DNA from: Syngnathus acus
Taxonomy: Eukaryota; Chordata; Actinopteri; Syngnathiformes; Syngnathidae
NCBI RefSeq assembly: GCF_901709675.1
Contig: NC_051088.1
Coordinates: 24,270,193-24,334,192 of the forward strand
Direction: 5' to 3'
DNA: 64,000 nt
Below the pieces are notes generated by a model. That model saw nothing but the letters and a program-made list of their open reading frames with translations, was not told where the DNA came from and made no database searches. The translations under genes and the position numbers were made by a program. Every line of letters starts with the position of its first letter. Positions within the stretch are counted from its first letter, which is position 1. This document shows, piece by piece, positions 11,401 to 24,100 of this stretch.

Positions 11401-13972
11401 TAACGACATTGGACTCGGTCGCCCCCATTGCACTCTCCTCTCTATTCAGATGGAGGCGACTCCCTCATTCCCTCCCTCCCATCTCATCTGCCATCAGTTG
11501 CGACCTTCCGTCGTCGTCGCTCCTTATTTATGGCACGTGTCATATTGTGTCCGTTGAAATAGGAATCTTTTCGAGATAGCTTCTCCTCTTTTCTCATTTG
11601 CTTGTGTGTGGGGTCCATTTACAATCAAATTGGAAAATCTCTATTTAATTGAACCACCACAAATTTGGAAGATTTCAAACAATTTAACCTGGTCTCATCC
11701 TGACTAGCTTGTCTTGACCATTGATGAAAATGTGATTTTTGCAGGCATAATGGCAGTAATTCAACACATGTTGACGGCTAGAGGATGAGTCATAGTTGCA
11801 TTCCTCTTGTTGGGCATGAAAGGAATGATTGGACAATTGGTCAGGCATTAGCCATGTCTGCAGTCATTGGCCTGGGAGAAACAAGCTCAGGCTGGCTCTC
11901 TTCTGCATGTGGAAGGATGTAACCAGGTCCAGGGCTTGTCTCAAACTTAGTCATCATAGGGGACAATAGTGTTTTTCATTCTCTTGCCAACCACCCTGTT
12001 TCCTGAGTGACTAAGCCAGGAAAGGATTCATTGGTAAGTTTGAAAGTCACAGTCCTAAGACTGATCGGTGAGAGTCAGCATGGCATCAAGACCACAGATG
12101 TTAGCCTAGGTGGCGACGTCAATAAGCTAGTAGGGGCAAAGGCCTTTTCATATGTATGGATGGCAAGTAAATCAAAAACAAAGGATGCCGGCACATTGTG
12201 CAGCATATGGTTAAGTAATACACAAGTTTCAATATTTTCTATGCCAACGTTGTCCCTTCCAACATGGCCGCCACATATGCACGTCAATTAGCCGGGCTGC
12301 TACGACATGCTGGCGTCACTCATATTTGTGGAGTAGTAGTAGAAGAATAGGAAAGGCTAAGCTAACGGTTATCTACATTGTGGTGGTATACTCATTTTTA
12401 TTTTGGTGATTGGCATGTTTAGGATTGTCTGCACAGAAGTCAGCTTTGAGAGACTTTCGATGTTCGTGAGCCACAAAGTAACCTGGTAAATACGAATATG
12501 AAAAACATTTCAGTGCTCTTTTTTTTTTTCCACTTTAATCTTCAATTTCATCATAAACATCTATCACGCGCCATTGGCCGACACAAAAATGAATCCTCTA
12601 AGACCCATGGAAAATAAAGCTTACTTGCAGTTGGAAGCATCCACATTCTGTTTGGTGCCAAAGTCGTCTTCAGGCAGCATCACTTATTCCATGTCATGTG
12701 CCTGAAAATGAGCAGAGTCAGCAAGTTTATTTTTTCAACTCTCATTGACCCTAGGTATGAAAATTTGAGAGGAGCATGTAAGTAGTTCAAGGCTTCCTAT
12801 TGTATGTGTGAGTGTTGGCATACTTAAAACTAAGACTGAGGGAAAAACGACACACCCCGCTCTTATTTTCAGATGTCCCAACACTCTGACGAGTGTCTAA
12901 AGATAGAAATAGTCTCCTGCTTTTCATCATGTGCTCGTGTCTTCACGTTCTTTAGGGCTGTCTAAAGAGAGCATTGCGACATTTTGTCATCTCCGCTCAG
13001 CCTTCAGCAGCAAAGGGACTGGCGATCTCTGAACCCCCACCATCGCAACCTCCTGACCCCTTCGCCACCCTTACTCACAGGAGACAGATTAGTGTGGGTC
13101 ACGCTCAGACCAAAGAGCAGGACCTCGGCAGATGAAAGGCCAATGCTGTCTGGTTGAAAATGATGCCTTAGGACATATGCGTGCTTTCCAAGCGTCCCTG
13201 AACCTCCCTCGGGTCATAGTCTCTAATCTTAAAAGCACTGGCTCAGGTGGTAATTCACTTAAAACTGCACTGAGGATGCAATTCCATTAGAACGACAGCA
13301 ACCCGCTTTCTGTTTTTGTCGTTTCCTCCCTTCCATTTTGTCAGTCTTGATTTTTTTTCAGTTGGAAAGTATTAGCATATTCATTGATGTATATGTGTCT
13401 ACTGGCAAATGAGTCTGGAAGAACTGCAGGTTGATTGCTGTCCAAACACACTTGTAAAAAGGGAGCGTTTGCACACAGTTGGATTCAAGCCATTCTGCTC
13501 TCCTGGTTCTCCTACACCCAAGGCCAATGTGTAAGCAGTCTAATTTTGCACAAATACACACAATCGATTGTCATGTCTGACGTGTTTGATGTGCGCCTTA
13601 GTTCTTCTGCAGTTGGCTACGTCGGTTTGTTGATCAGGCAGTTATTTGCACACGTTGGATGTGCTAACTCATTTTGCAGCAATGCTGGTGTCACAAAGTC
13701 TAGACAATCCAAATGAACCTCGATGCAGATCAAAAGACCATGTGGTGTATATATAATCCTAAGTAGTCCCCCGCTAGTTGAGCAGGGCTGGAGGGGGGTC
13801 GTTTAGGTACTGGATCAAGACAACTGGTAACATTTTGCTGACTCTGTGTTGGTCGTGAAGTATTTTACAATAGGTGTGATTCAGTCATGTCACTACGTCT
13901 ATCTCTTGCGACTTAGTAGTTTAAAGCACATTGTTCGGTACAAGCTGGCATGGCGGTTCATTCCACATAGTG

Positions 13973-14487
13973 CAGGGGTGTCAAAGTCATTTTTTTCGCA
14001 GGCCGCATTGTAGTCATAGCTACTTTCGGAGGGCCATTATGACTGTCAACCCAAATAAATCAAAGTCAAGTCAAAGTCAGCTTTATTGTCAATCCTTCAT
14101 ATGTCAAGACACACAAAGAAACCGAAATTCCGTTTCCTCTATCCCACGGTGACGAGACATACAAGTAGACGACACAAAATAAAAACAAGAAGGCACAAAC
14201 AATAAATAATAAATAAAAAACAATAAATAAATAAAATGAAATGTATGAGCACCTCATATTATATACAATAAAAGCTACAAAACCAACCGACAAATAACTC
14301 GTTTTCAAATCAGACGAGTAAAAACTAGTCAAATATTTAAAATAAAAATAAGATATTATTAAAAGTGAAGACAATTTGCAATTCTAGTAATGACACACGG
14401 ATTTGATGCACAATTTGTCTTCGCGGGCCACATAAAATGATGTGGCGGGCCGTATCTGGCCCCCGGGCCTTGAGTTTGACACCTGTG
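13973..14487. mobile_element. hAT-type non-autonomous element with 8-bp target duplication
   Basis: The left end CAGGGGTGTCAAAGTC and the right end GAGTTTGACACCTGTG are inverted copies with a few changes. The element is flanked by a perfect 8-bp direct repeat, ACATAGTG, at 13965-13972 and 14488-14495. An 8-bp duplication and CAGGGGTGTCAAA-type ends are characteristic of hAT elements of the Charlie/MER5 kind. The GCGGGCCACATAAAATGATG segment near the right end is also typical. The middle (about 14060-14150) resembles a second repeat family inserted inside it. There is no transposase. Confidence 0.8.
14058..14150. repeat. Dispersed repeat (AAGTCAGCTTTATTGTCAA) nested in the hAT element
   Basis: Contains AAGTCAGCTTTATTGTCAA followed by ACACACAAAGAAACCGAAAT and TATCCCACGGTGA, a motif chain I recall as common in fish genomes. 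Shorter degraded relatives appear near 33889-33916 (GGTCAAAGTCTGCTTTGTTG) and 49103-49128 (AAGTCAAAGTGCTTTATCGT). The position inside the hAT element suggests a later insertion. The family is not named. Confidence 0.45.
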
Positions 14488-15138
14488 ACATAGTGGATGG
14501 AATCATACTCTTTAGATAAATAAGGATGAAGGTGATGAGCAATGTCAGCACACCATCTTGCACAGTCGCTTATCAAGGTGTATTGTTGATGAAAGCCATG
14601 AGCATGATCAGTGTCTCGCCCTAATTTGTTATTTTACAAGTGTGCACTAAACTGGCAGCCCTTTGTATTTATCGGTCCTCGTGTTTTTGCTACATTTGTA
14701 ACATATTTATTCATTCTTAAGAAATAATTGGTGGATCAATCTCTTCTGTTGAATAAATATAAAGCAGACTTCAAAATGCAAATCAGCCCATTTAAAAAAA
14801 CAAGCTTAATGAGTCAACGTCTCGAATATGGGTGAAATGGCACACAGCTGCAGTTTCACTATTTCCCTATGAGCCCGTAAGAGGGCGCTGTGTCATCACC
14901 TTTTGAAAGCGCGCAGCAGTGGTTTGGCTTTGCCTGCCTCTCTCCACTTGCTACCGTGTGCCAGACTGCTTTGCATGACATTGTCTCCATGGTAACGCAG
15001 CATCATGTGATTCTTGTGGTTTGTAGTAGGTGCCCACTCAAAGTTTCAGACTTTAAGCCTGAGCTAAAATTCACATTTCAGTGTGCATAAAAATGTGCAT
15101 GTTCAACTAACGACTTGCCTTTTGGATGTGTCTGCTAG

Positions 15139-18100
15139 ATGGAGCAGGTATCAGATGACGAGTTGGATCATGGAGCCGAGGAGGACAGTGACAAGGAGGA
15201 CCAAGACCTGGACAAAATGTTTGGAGCCTGGCTGGGGGAATTGGACAAGCTCACACAGGTTAACACACAAATATACTTGAGGATGAGGCTGTAACTATAG
15301 TAAGTTGCCACACTCTGTGTCCTAGCAACTCGCCTTTTATTTGACCACCTCCATTTTGTTAAGTATACGAGCAATCTTGTGTGGGATTACAAAGCAAATG
15401 AATGCCACTTGTTTTGGTTTTACCGGAATTGTTTCTATCCTCTTGATAGAGCATGGATGATGGCAGGCCCCAGAAGGCACTGCAGAAGCCTCCGCTCAGG
15501 CAAGAGACAAACATTGCCAACTTCTCCTACCGGTTCTCAATGTATAACATAAATGGTGAGAGCCTTCATCTCATTAACGGGACAATTTGCTTCATCGAAA
15601 AAAACGAACTATCTCTTTTTCATGCAGAGGCACTGAACCAAGGCGACACGGTGGACTTGGATGCTCTGATGGCTGACTTGTGTACCATAGAACAGGAGCT
15701 CAGTACTATTTCCAAGCCAAACTCTCGGAATCAGAGCAAGCGTGCTCCAGGGGGACGCGGTGCCAGCACCAAGCAGCCGGGCACCAGTGGAGGGGGAAGC
15801 AGCAGTGGAGGTTAGTCCCCTTGGGGTCATTTAGGGTCATTTCTCAAAATACAAACTGAGCCCTATTTTCAAATTGACATTTTGGCATGGCGTGCTTCAC
15901 ACCGTTTGTAAAGAAATGCATTCAAAAAAACAGGAAGTGCCAGTAGCAGCACTCGGGCATCTCCTGCCAACACGGTGCGAGGCGGCAGCGGTGTCAACAC
16001 CCGCCCTGTGGCTTCCAACATTTCCCTGGACGACATCACCTCTCAGCTGGAGAAGGCCTCGCTCAGCATGGACGAAGCGGCGCGTCAGACGTCCTCGTCG
16101 TCCTCATCGTCCTCGTCTTCCTTCTCCTCCACCACCATGAGACGTCCCTCGTCCGGCTCGTCCGGCGGCGGGCAGCACCATCGGCGGACGGGTTCAGTGG
16201 GTGCGGTCAGCGAACAGGAGGCTCCGTCCCAGCGCTCCAGCGTCAACTCGGCGTGCGCTTCGGCGTCCAGTATGGACTCCCTGGACATTGATAAAGGGGT
16301 GACGACGGGCGGTGAAGCGGATGGAAGGAGCAGCCCGACCCTACAGAGACAAAACCAAACCAGCACAGAGGTATGGCATGAACATTTATAATCTGCTTGT
16401 TATTGTGTACGTTTAACCGCAAAGCATGTGAGCCGCCGCATGCAATACAGCACATTTATTGTTATTGCTCCGAGTGGTTTGCTAATGAGTGCCTTGTAAT
16501 CTTCTAAGCGTGACTGCTCCTGAATGAATGATTGAAGGCAAGGTTCACAAGGAAAGTGAGAAACAATCCATGTTTCCATTCATTCAGTGAAGTTTGGCAT
16601 GCGCCGTGACCTCCCAGACCACCTTGCATGTGTTCATATTTGCATCATTTCTTCTACCTTCATCAACACACGTGCACATTTGCAGCATGTCACACTGCGG
16701 TGGGCCGACGGTAAAAGGGCTAGGCGGCGCCTTGACTTCACCTCACAGGAGGATGAAGTGGATCGGGCCACTGTAAGTGCATGTGTGTGTGTCTTTGTGT
16801 GTTTCTCTGTGCGTGCGCATGCGTGTTAATCTTTTCTATAACACTGCCTAATATTGTTAGGATGGAGATACATGCGCCAGCCGCAATATTAGGAACACCT
16901 ACAGACATTTTAAAGCCACCCAAAAGATGAGACGCAGCTGCAGTGGGATGTAGCGTCACTTCAAACTACAACATGGACGCATTTAATGGGATTAAAAGTC
17001 TGATCGGAATCGAAATGCTTCACGCCCTATTCGGAATATTTTTTATCGGATCAAGCCCATTCCGATCAAGAAAAACTATGGAAACACTGAACAGTTTGAC
17101 ATTGAAAAGTTTCGAAAAGCTCAACTGAAGCTCACTGGAATGCTTTGAGTGCCTTTGAAGCTTGCGCTGAAATTTCACCCAAAGCCGAATATCCCGAACT
17201 TTTTCCCTGTTCAACAATTATTAATGACCAAACATTGACGTCTTCATTTTTCCTTTCCTCTTGGTTGCTATGTTTTGTTCTTCTCACCCCAAGCACTCGT
17301 ATCTGGACCAAGAAACCTCGCTTATTCTGAAAAGCATAGCTGGAAAGCCTTCTCACCTCCTGACTAAGGTGATTTTTTTTTTTTTTTCTGGTCTATATTG
17401 AGTTAATGCTCACCCTCTCTGCTTTTCTGCACGTCACCGATGCGTCTTGTGCTTTTCACAATGATGCCTACCTACATCACAATCACTTTTCTCTTGCATT
17501 GGCGGACTGTCTGACCTTGAATTTAACACAGGCTCAATGCCTTTCTCAAGGGTTCTCGTTTTAGAATGAACTAACCAGCGGAACTAAAAAGTCAGGATCA
17601 GATTTTCATTGTGTAGTTTGCGTTGCCGCTTGCATTCGGCTCCATTTTTGGGATACGAACGAGATGAAGTGTGTCCGTGTGCGTGTGTGAGAAGCAGCAA
17701 AGACGAAGATGTGAAAGGGATTAAAGCTACTGCGGAACCTTCGTGACTTTGTTTCACACACCAAAGGACGACTAAAAGCTTGCCGCTGCTCAGTACGTGT
17801 CAGCCAAACACTGCTTGAGTCAGTCATGTGTAAACAGTAGTCTGGGTCAAGGCGGTAAGAGGCTTGAGGCGCGCTCCTCGATACCCCCACCTTGAGGCTA
17901 ACACACACACACACACTACTTGAAATATTCAACATTTTACCCAAATTCTCCATCCTTGTCTTGATGCGTTAGTGCTGAGGTCAGTCGTGGTCACGGTAGC
18001 CCACCCCCATAGCCTGATTGGTTCAAAGAGAGACAGTCGTGGAAAATGGAGCTCTCTGGATTGGCGGAACTGCAATTTTGTGGGTGTCCCTCGTTTGGTC

Positions 18101-21100
18101 ACACTCTTAAACCAGAGAGAGAGAGACTCAAGTCTTCTTTCCTCATGTTAGCAGTCTAATTGTGTTCATTTGGCACGTCTGCTCGCATTATCTCATGGCT
18201 GCGTCTTAACTGAAGGTATTTTTCCTTATATGGCGTTACGTTTGTAAGTTGGATGTTTTGGTCCTATCCGTGACTGGAGAGCAAGGAGGCTTTGTGAAGT
18301 AATCCCACGCTCATCAGAAGCCCGTAACGCTCTCCCGGGATCCCCTCGTATTGTCTCGTTTTTCCTCATACAAGGGATCAAAGGGAACTGCTGCTGCTGC
18401 TGCGAAAGAATCGAGAAGGCGACGAATGAAGCGCCATATTTGATGGAACAGATAGATACCGGAAGGAAATTGGCTTTTCCAGCGGAGCGATGTCGTAATT
18501 GATGAGATTTGGCTTTACGGCGTTTGTTTTTGGATCCATTATTCACTCGGGGACACAAGGAGGTGTTTTGTTTGGCAACCCGCAGAATGGAGGTGATGGC
18601 ATCTTGTTGGAGGGGGCAGGTGAGTTCGACAAAACCTTTTGGTGGCGCCATTACATTGAAGTGGAAGTTGAGCTTACCGAGTCTTTCTTAAGGGACTTCA
18701 CGGGGATGGCGAGGAGGTTACAAATAGTCCAACGCGTGCGTGGATTAACCGCGCTGCTATTTCAACCATTCAGGAGGAGCACGCCGCCAAGCTAAAGGCA
18801 GAGAAGATCCGAGTGGCCCTGGAGAAAATCAAAGAGGCGCAGGTCAAAAAGGTAAGGCCCTCCTTCCTTTTGCGTGTCCTCAGAAGCTCGTCCGACTCGT
18901 GTTGATACGGCCGTCTTGTCATATCGGCTGCATCCTGCGTTCCTTTGTGAACTTCATTCACAGCCCCGAAAGTAGGTCATTGCAGCATTTGATCGTGAGC
19001 GTGCATCTGCAAGAGGTTGCAAAAGAGATATAGGGTGCATACATTTGAAGCTTCCCCTGTTTCTTCAAGAAACCAGCTGCTTCTTTCTCCGTAATGGAGC
19101 CATATCATTTCAAAATAAAAAGCTTAGGAAGTGAAATGATTAATGCTTCACTGTTTTACAAACGTTTCACAATTTTGGGCGTCCTTTCGTCATTGAAGCT
19201 TTCAAAGTAAGGCTCATTTCTGTTTTGAGTGGCTTGGCCAGACGTGCTAAACTCCCCGTGTATGTCTGCGGCTTTCTTAGTGTTGTCATTCGTCCAAATT
19301 TCTCTTCAACCCACACGTTGGTTGAATGCTGGGATCAGCTCGAGGAAATGGCAAGCATTTGAGGGGTTTTACTCAAGCCGCTCACCCGCATGTGCTCGTC
19401 ACGTTCAAGTCGAGTTTAATCCTCTTCCACTTTTGCTGTGATTTAGATGCAAAACCAGATTACTGGAAGTTGGTCTTTAATGGTCACACTGTGACCCGTT
19501 AAGACCGCAGTGTTTGCGACCCGCCGGATCCAGAAACTAGGTCGCGTAAAATATGTATTGAGGTACAGTTGCTCAAACCATCTTTGACCTTCCCAGCTGG
19601 TGATCCGGGTGCACATGTCGGATGAGAGTTCCAAGACCATGATGGTGGATGAGAGGCAGACGGTCAGGCAGGTGTTGGACAGTCTGCTGGACAAGTCGCA
19701 CTGTGGCTACAGCCCAGACTGGTCGCTGGTGGAAACCATTACTGAGCTGCAGATGGGTAAGAAGATCCTTTAAGTCGCTCCTTCTCAAACCGTAAGGGGG
19801 AGGGGGGCGGGGAATGCTTTTCTCATTTGTACTATTATTTACAGCGGTTATCATGAATCACGTTTGAGAGTTGCGGAAATGTTCTTCCAAGGGAGGGGCT
19901 GAAAGAAAGTCATTGAGAAGCACTGCCTTCAGTGAATCAAATCAAAATTGTTGAGAGAATGAATGCGTGTGACTCGTTGCTACTTCTGAGCTGTTGAATC
20001 ATCTGGATGAAGGTAGAATTCCCCAGAAGGCAAACGTTCCTGTGTCTGAGTTAAACACTACAATTGCACTCTGAGGACAATTAAAAAATAATAACTGATT
20101 TGAATCAGCACTAAAAAAAAATAAAAAAAACGACATTTTTCAAAATGTCCTGTACCCCCATTAAAATGCATAATCTTGACCGGGAAAACGAAACCTGCTA
20201 AAAACATCTTGTCTTCTCTCTTTGTCAGAACGTATTTTCGAGGATCACGAGAACTTGGTGGAAAATCTGTTGAACTGGACGCGGGACAGTCACAACAAGC
20301 TCATGTTCATTGAGCGCATCGAGAAATATGCGCTCTTCAAGAACCCGCAGGTATCTAACCTCCGTGCAAGCAGGAAGGAGATTGCTCGGATGCTAAATAC
20401 TCTTGTCAGGCTACATATAGTCAATGCATACTTAAAGAGCAAACAAGAGCGCGGAAAATTAGAAGTAGGTCAAATCTCGAAAGCAAAGTCAATGCAAATA
20501 AATGATTTATTGGAACATGTGAGCTACCTGACTTAAAAGGGAAGTCAAGCCCAAAATTGTCTTTTCAATAATTTGTTGCGTTTGCCTCCACTAGCCGAAT
20601 CACATTCTGACGAATATGACTTAAGCAGCAAAATATTTATCCATTTCGGTTGAGCTACAGAAAACTGCTGAGCCGTAATTGGTCATGACCTGAGACAAAA
20701 TGGCTGATAAAAACAGGTGGATTCTGCGTGTTTAATTCATATTCCACAAACGAAACATTCATCAGAACATATTATTTATCACAAAGAACATTTTGAGATT
20801 GACTTCCCTCGTCCCCCTTCTCCATCCAGAACTATTTGTTGGGCCGTAAGGAGACTTCAGAAATGGCTGACAGAAATAAGGAAGCTTTATTAGAGGTGAG
20901 AGGAACAACCACATCATGACACGTTTTCCTTCGAGGGGAATAAACGCGACTTTTTCAACATCCATTTTCAGGAGTGCTTCTGTGGTGGTTCCGTGTCAGT
21001 GCCTGAGATTGAAGGTGTGCTGTGGCTGAAGGATGATGGGAAGAAGTCATGGAAGAAGCGCTACTTTCTCCTCAGGGCTTCTGGAATCTACTATGTCCCA

Positions 21101-24100
21101 AAAGGCAAAGCTAAGGTGTGTGAGAGTCTCCAGTTTTATTTCCTGTGTGGGAGGGACCTCATTGCAATTTCTGCGGAGATTGATTTCAGTTTCCGCATCT
21201 TATGCACATCATCTCTTTTTCCTGAAGGCATCCAGAGATCTCGTGTGCTTCCTGCAATTGGACCACGTTAATGTCTATTATGGTCAAGACTATCGCAGCA
21301 AATATAAAGCACCGACTGACTACTGCCTGGCTTTGAAGGTAAACTCGATCATTGTACTTCACGGTGTGTCTTTTCATCATTCTTCAAAATGTGTTGTTGT
21401 CACACAGCATCCACAGATCCAAAAGAAGTCACAGTATATTAAGTATTTGTGCTGCGATGATGTCAGGACCTTGCACCAGTGGGTGAATGGAATTAGAATT
21501 GCAAAGGTAAGCCCCGAAACATCAGATTTACGTCCAAAACAAATTCTTTTTTGGTGGTGTCAAAACCTCTCTGGGATTGTTTTTCTGCGTCCAGTATGGG
21601 AAACAGCTCTATATGAACTATCAGGAGGCCATGAAAAGAACAGAGGCTGCCTATGATTGGTCCTCTCTATCTACCTCGAGCATCCGATCAGGATCCAGTT
21701 CTGCAAGCATACCCGGTAGGTCATTTTCAATAGGAATCATTTGGATGTTATGTACTTCAAGTTCAGAATCCATTTCCCCATCCTTATTTGTGCTTCCAGA
21801 ATCACAATCTAATCATTCAGGCCATTCAGACAGTGGCGTGGACACGGGGTCTGCTCATGGTCGCTCCCAGAGTGTTGTGAGTTCCATCTTCTCAGAGGCA
21901 TGGAAGAGAGGCACTCAATTGGAGGAAAATACCAAGGTATTTTTATTTATTTTTTTGTCTGTAAGGAGAAATTCCATTTCGGTCGTCGACACGTGATCAC
22001 CGCATGTTCTGCTTGAAACAGATGCGAATGGAGGCTTCCAGAGGAGCTACGTTGCCACATGCCTCCCACAGTCACCGCCACCACAGCCAACATTCAGTCG
22101 ATCACTCGACAACGGCTCCTCCATCTCAACCTCTTCAGCCTCCGGCTCATCCCCAGCAACAACTTCAGCCACGGACAGTTGAGCAGCACCTGCCCCCTAA
22201 GCTACAGTCTCCTCAACAAGTCTCGCAGCTACAGCCTCCTCAACAAGTCTCGCAGCTACAGTCTCCTCAACAAGTCTCGCAGCTACAGTCTCCTCAACAA
22301 GTCTCGCAGCCACAGTCACCTCAACGCTTGCAGCAGCCTCCGCCGCAACAACAGGAGCACCACACCATGAGCAGCTCCAGCCAACAGCCGGCACACCCTG
22401 TGAACAGCTACAGCCAAATGCCTCCACCACCATCACTACAGCAGCAGACGCACACAAACTACAATCAGCCGCTACACAAAGTAAGCAACTACATTGTTGC
22501 GCCGTCCCAACAGCCACCACACAGCCACGTGTGTCCCCCACAGCAACAGCCAGCACCTCCTCCACCGCCTCCTCCTCCTCCTCCACCACCTCCACCACCC
22601 CCAGTCCAAACCATGTCACACTACTCTCCAGCACTCAACATGTACAAGTTCAGTACAATAACCAGGCTGCAGAACCAGAACCAGGCTGGCAGTCACCACA
22701 GGATGCAACCTCCCCCATCGCAGACAGCGCCCACCGCAAAGGTGCACATCAAACCAAATGTCAATCACATTGCAGCAAGGACTAATGTCCCGCCCCCTCC
22801 TCCTCCTCCACCGCCACCGTCTATGCCGACCCCCGGCTCCGCCATGGCTGCACTGAAGTTCGGCCCTCCGAGTCCAAACGCCCTGGCTGCCTTCATGGGT
22901 CCACAGAGCAATGGAGTAGCATTCCCTCCTCCCCCGCCCCCATCAACGGCAGGTCCCATCAGTCAGTCGACGTATCCGATCATTCTCAAGCATACGCTGA
23001 AAGAAAGGTTTCCCAGCCCACCACGAGATCTCCTGTCTGCAAACGGAGAAGTTGAAGACTCCCCACTTCCTGCTCCTAATCCATCACCGCCGCCTCCACC
23101 ACCACCACCACCTCCTCCACCACCACCACCCCCTCCTCCCCAGCAGCTTCCGGCAGCGGCCCAGTTCCCACCACCTCCACCGGCGGCAGCACCCAAATCC
23201 TTCAGCCCAGGATTTGTTCCTCATACTGCCCCCAAACCTGTGTCACCTGTCTCACCATTCCCACCAGCCCCGCCACCATCCACCTTGGGTGGGCTACCAC
23301 CCCCGCCGCCCCCTCCTCCACCCGCACCCCTCAAGAAGCAGTTTAGTCTCCAGACAAGCTACACCTCCAGCCAGCCTCCGCCGACTCTTCCCAAGCAGCA
23401 CAGTCTGTCGAAGCCTCCTCCTGTTTCCACGGGAACCCCCCCAGTCTCGTCTTTGGTGAAACAGCTGGCAAGTCAGTTTCCGGGGGCTTCCACCCAAGTC
23501 GCCAATCACACGGAGAACACCAAAGTTCCCGTCTCTCCGCCTGCGGTCAAGTCCAAACCAAGATGGCAGCCTGTTGGCAGTCAGCAGCTGCAGTCGTCAG
23601 AGTTCCCACCCCCTCCGGACATTGTCAACAGTAGTGGTTTCCCAGCTCCGCCATTAGCACCACCCTTGGCCCCTGCCTCTTGTCCGACGCCACCGCCCCC
23701 GCCGCTTCCTTCTGGGAACATGGGATCACCTGCGAGGACGTCACCCTCCTGTCTAGGAGGTAAACAACCTCCTCCGACCCCCCAGAGAAACTCCAGCATC
23801 AAATCTGACTCGTCTGCGTCCTATGAAGAATCCAGGAGGAACCTCCTCAGTAAGTTTGCCCCGCAGAGCAACACGACTTCATCCTCCCTATCTTGCGCAA
23901 CTGGGTCTCCGTCAAAGGATCCCTCAGGGGGACCCCGTGCACCACCAAAACCCGGCAAGCTAAACCTGGCCAACCTGCCCTTGGCTCTTCAGGCCAAAGT
24001 CAGCCAAGCGAAGCAATCCGGCAATGACTTCCCCTCTCCGCCATCCGAGTGTGTCAACTTCCCTCCTCCGCCGCCACCGTCTGAGCTCTTCCCACCTCCT

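Larger units (their letters stand above)
1..15138. other. Gene-poor 15-kb stretch upstream of raph1
   Basis: No reading frame here looks like a conserved protein, and the longest open frames are low complexity or overlap repeats. The region holds a (CT)n microsatellite, several palindromic non-autonomous DNA transposons (listed separately), A- or T-runs and a short GGCC repeat near 8786-8802. Because the raph1 start codon sits directly after a splice acceptor, at least one non-coding raph1 exon must lie upstream, so part of this stretch is probably raph1 intron 1. A strong donor (ACT then GTAAGTATT) at 450/451 is a possible end of such an exon but is unproven. Confidence 0.6.

Noticed and set aside
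22200-22325. Regular 27-bp repeats as a possible CRISPR-like array
   Set aside because: Units are head to tail without spacers, lie in a coding exon, and the genome is a vertebrate.
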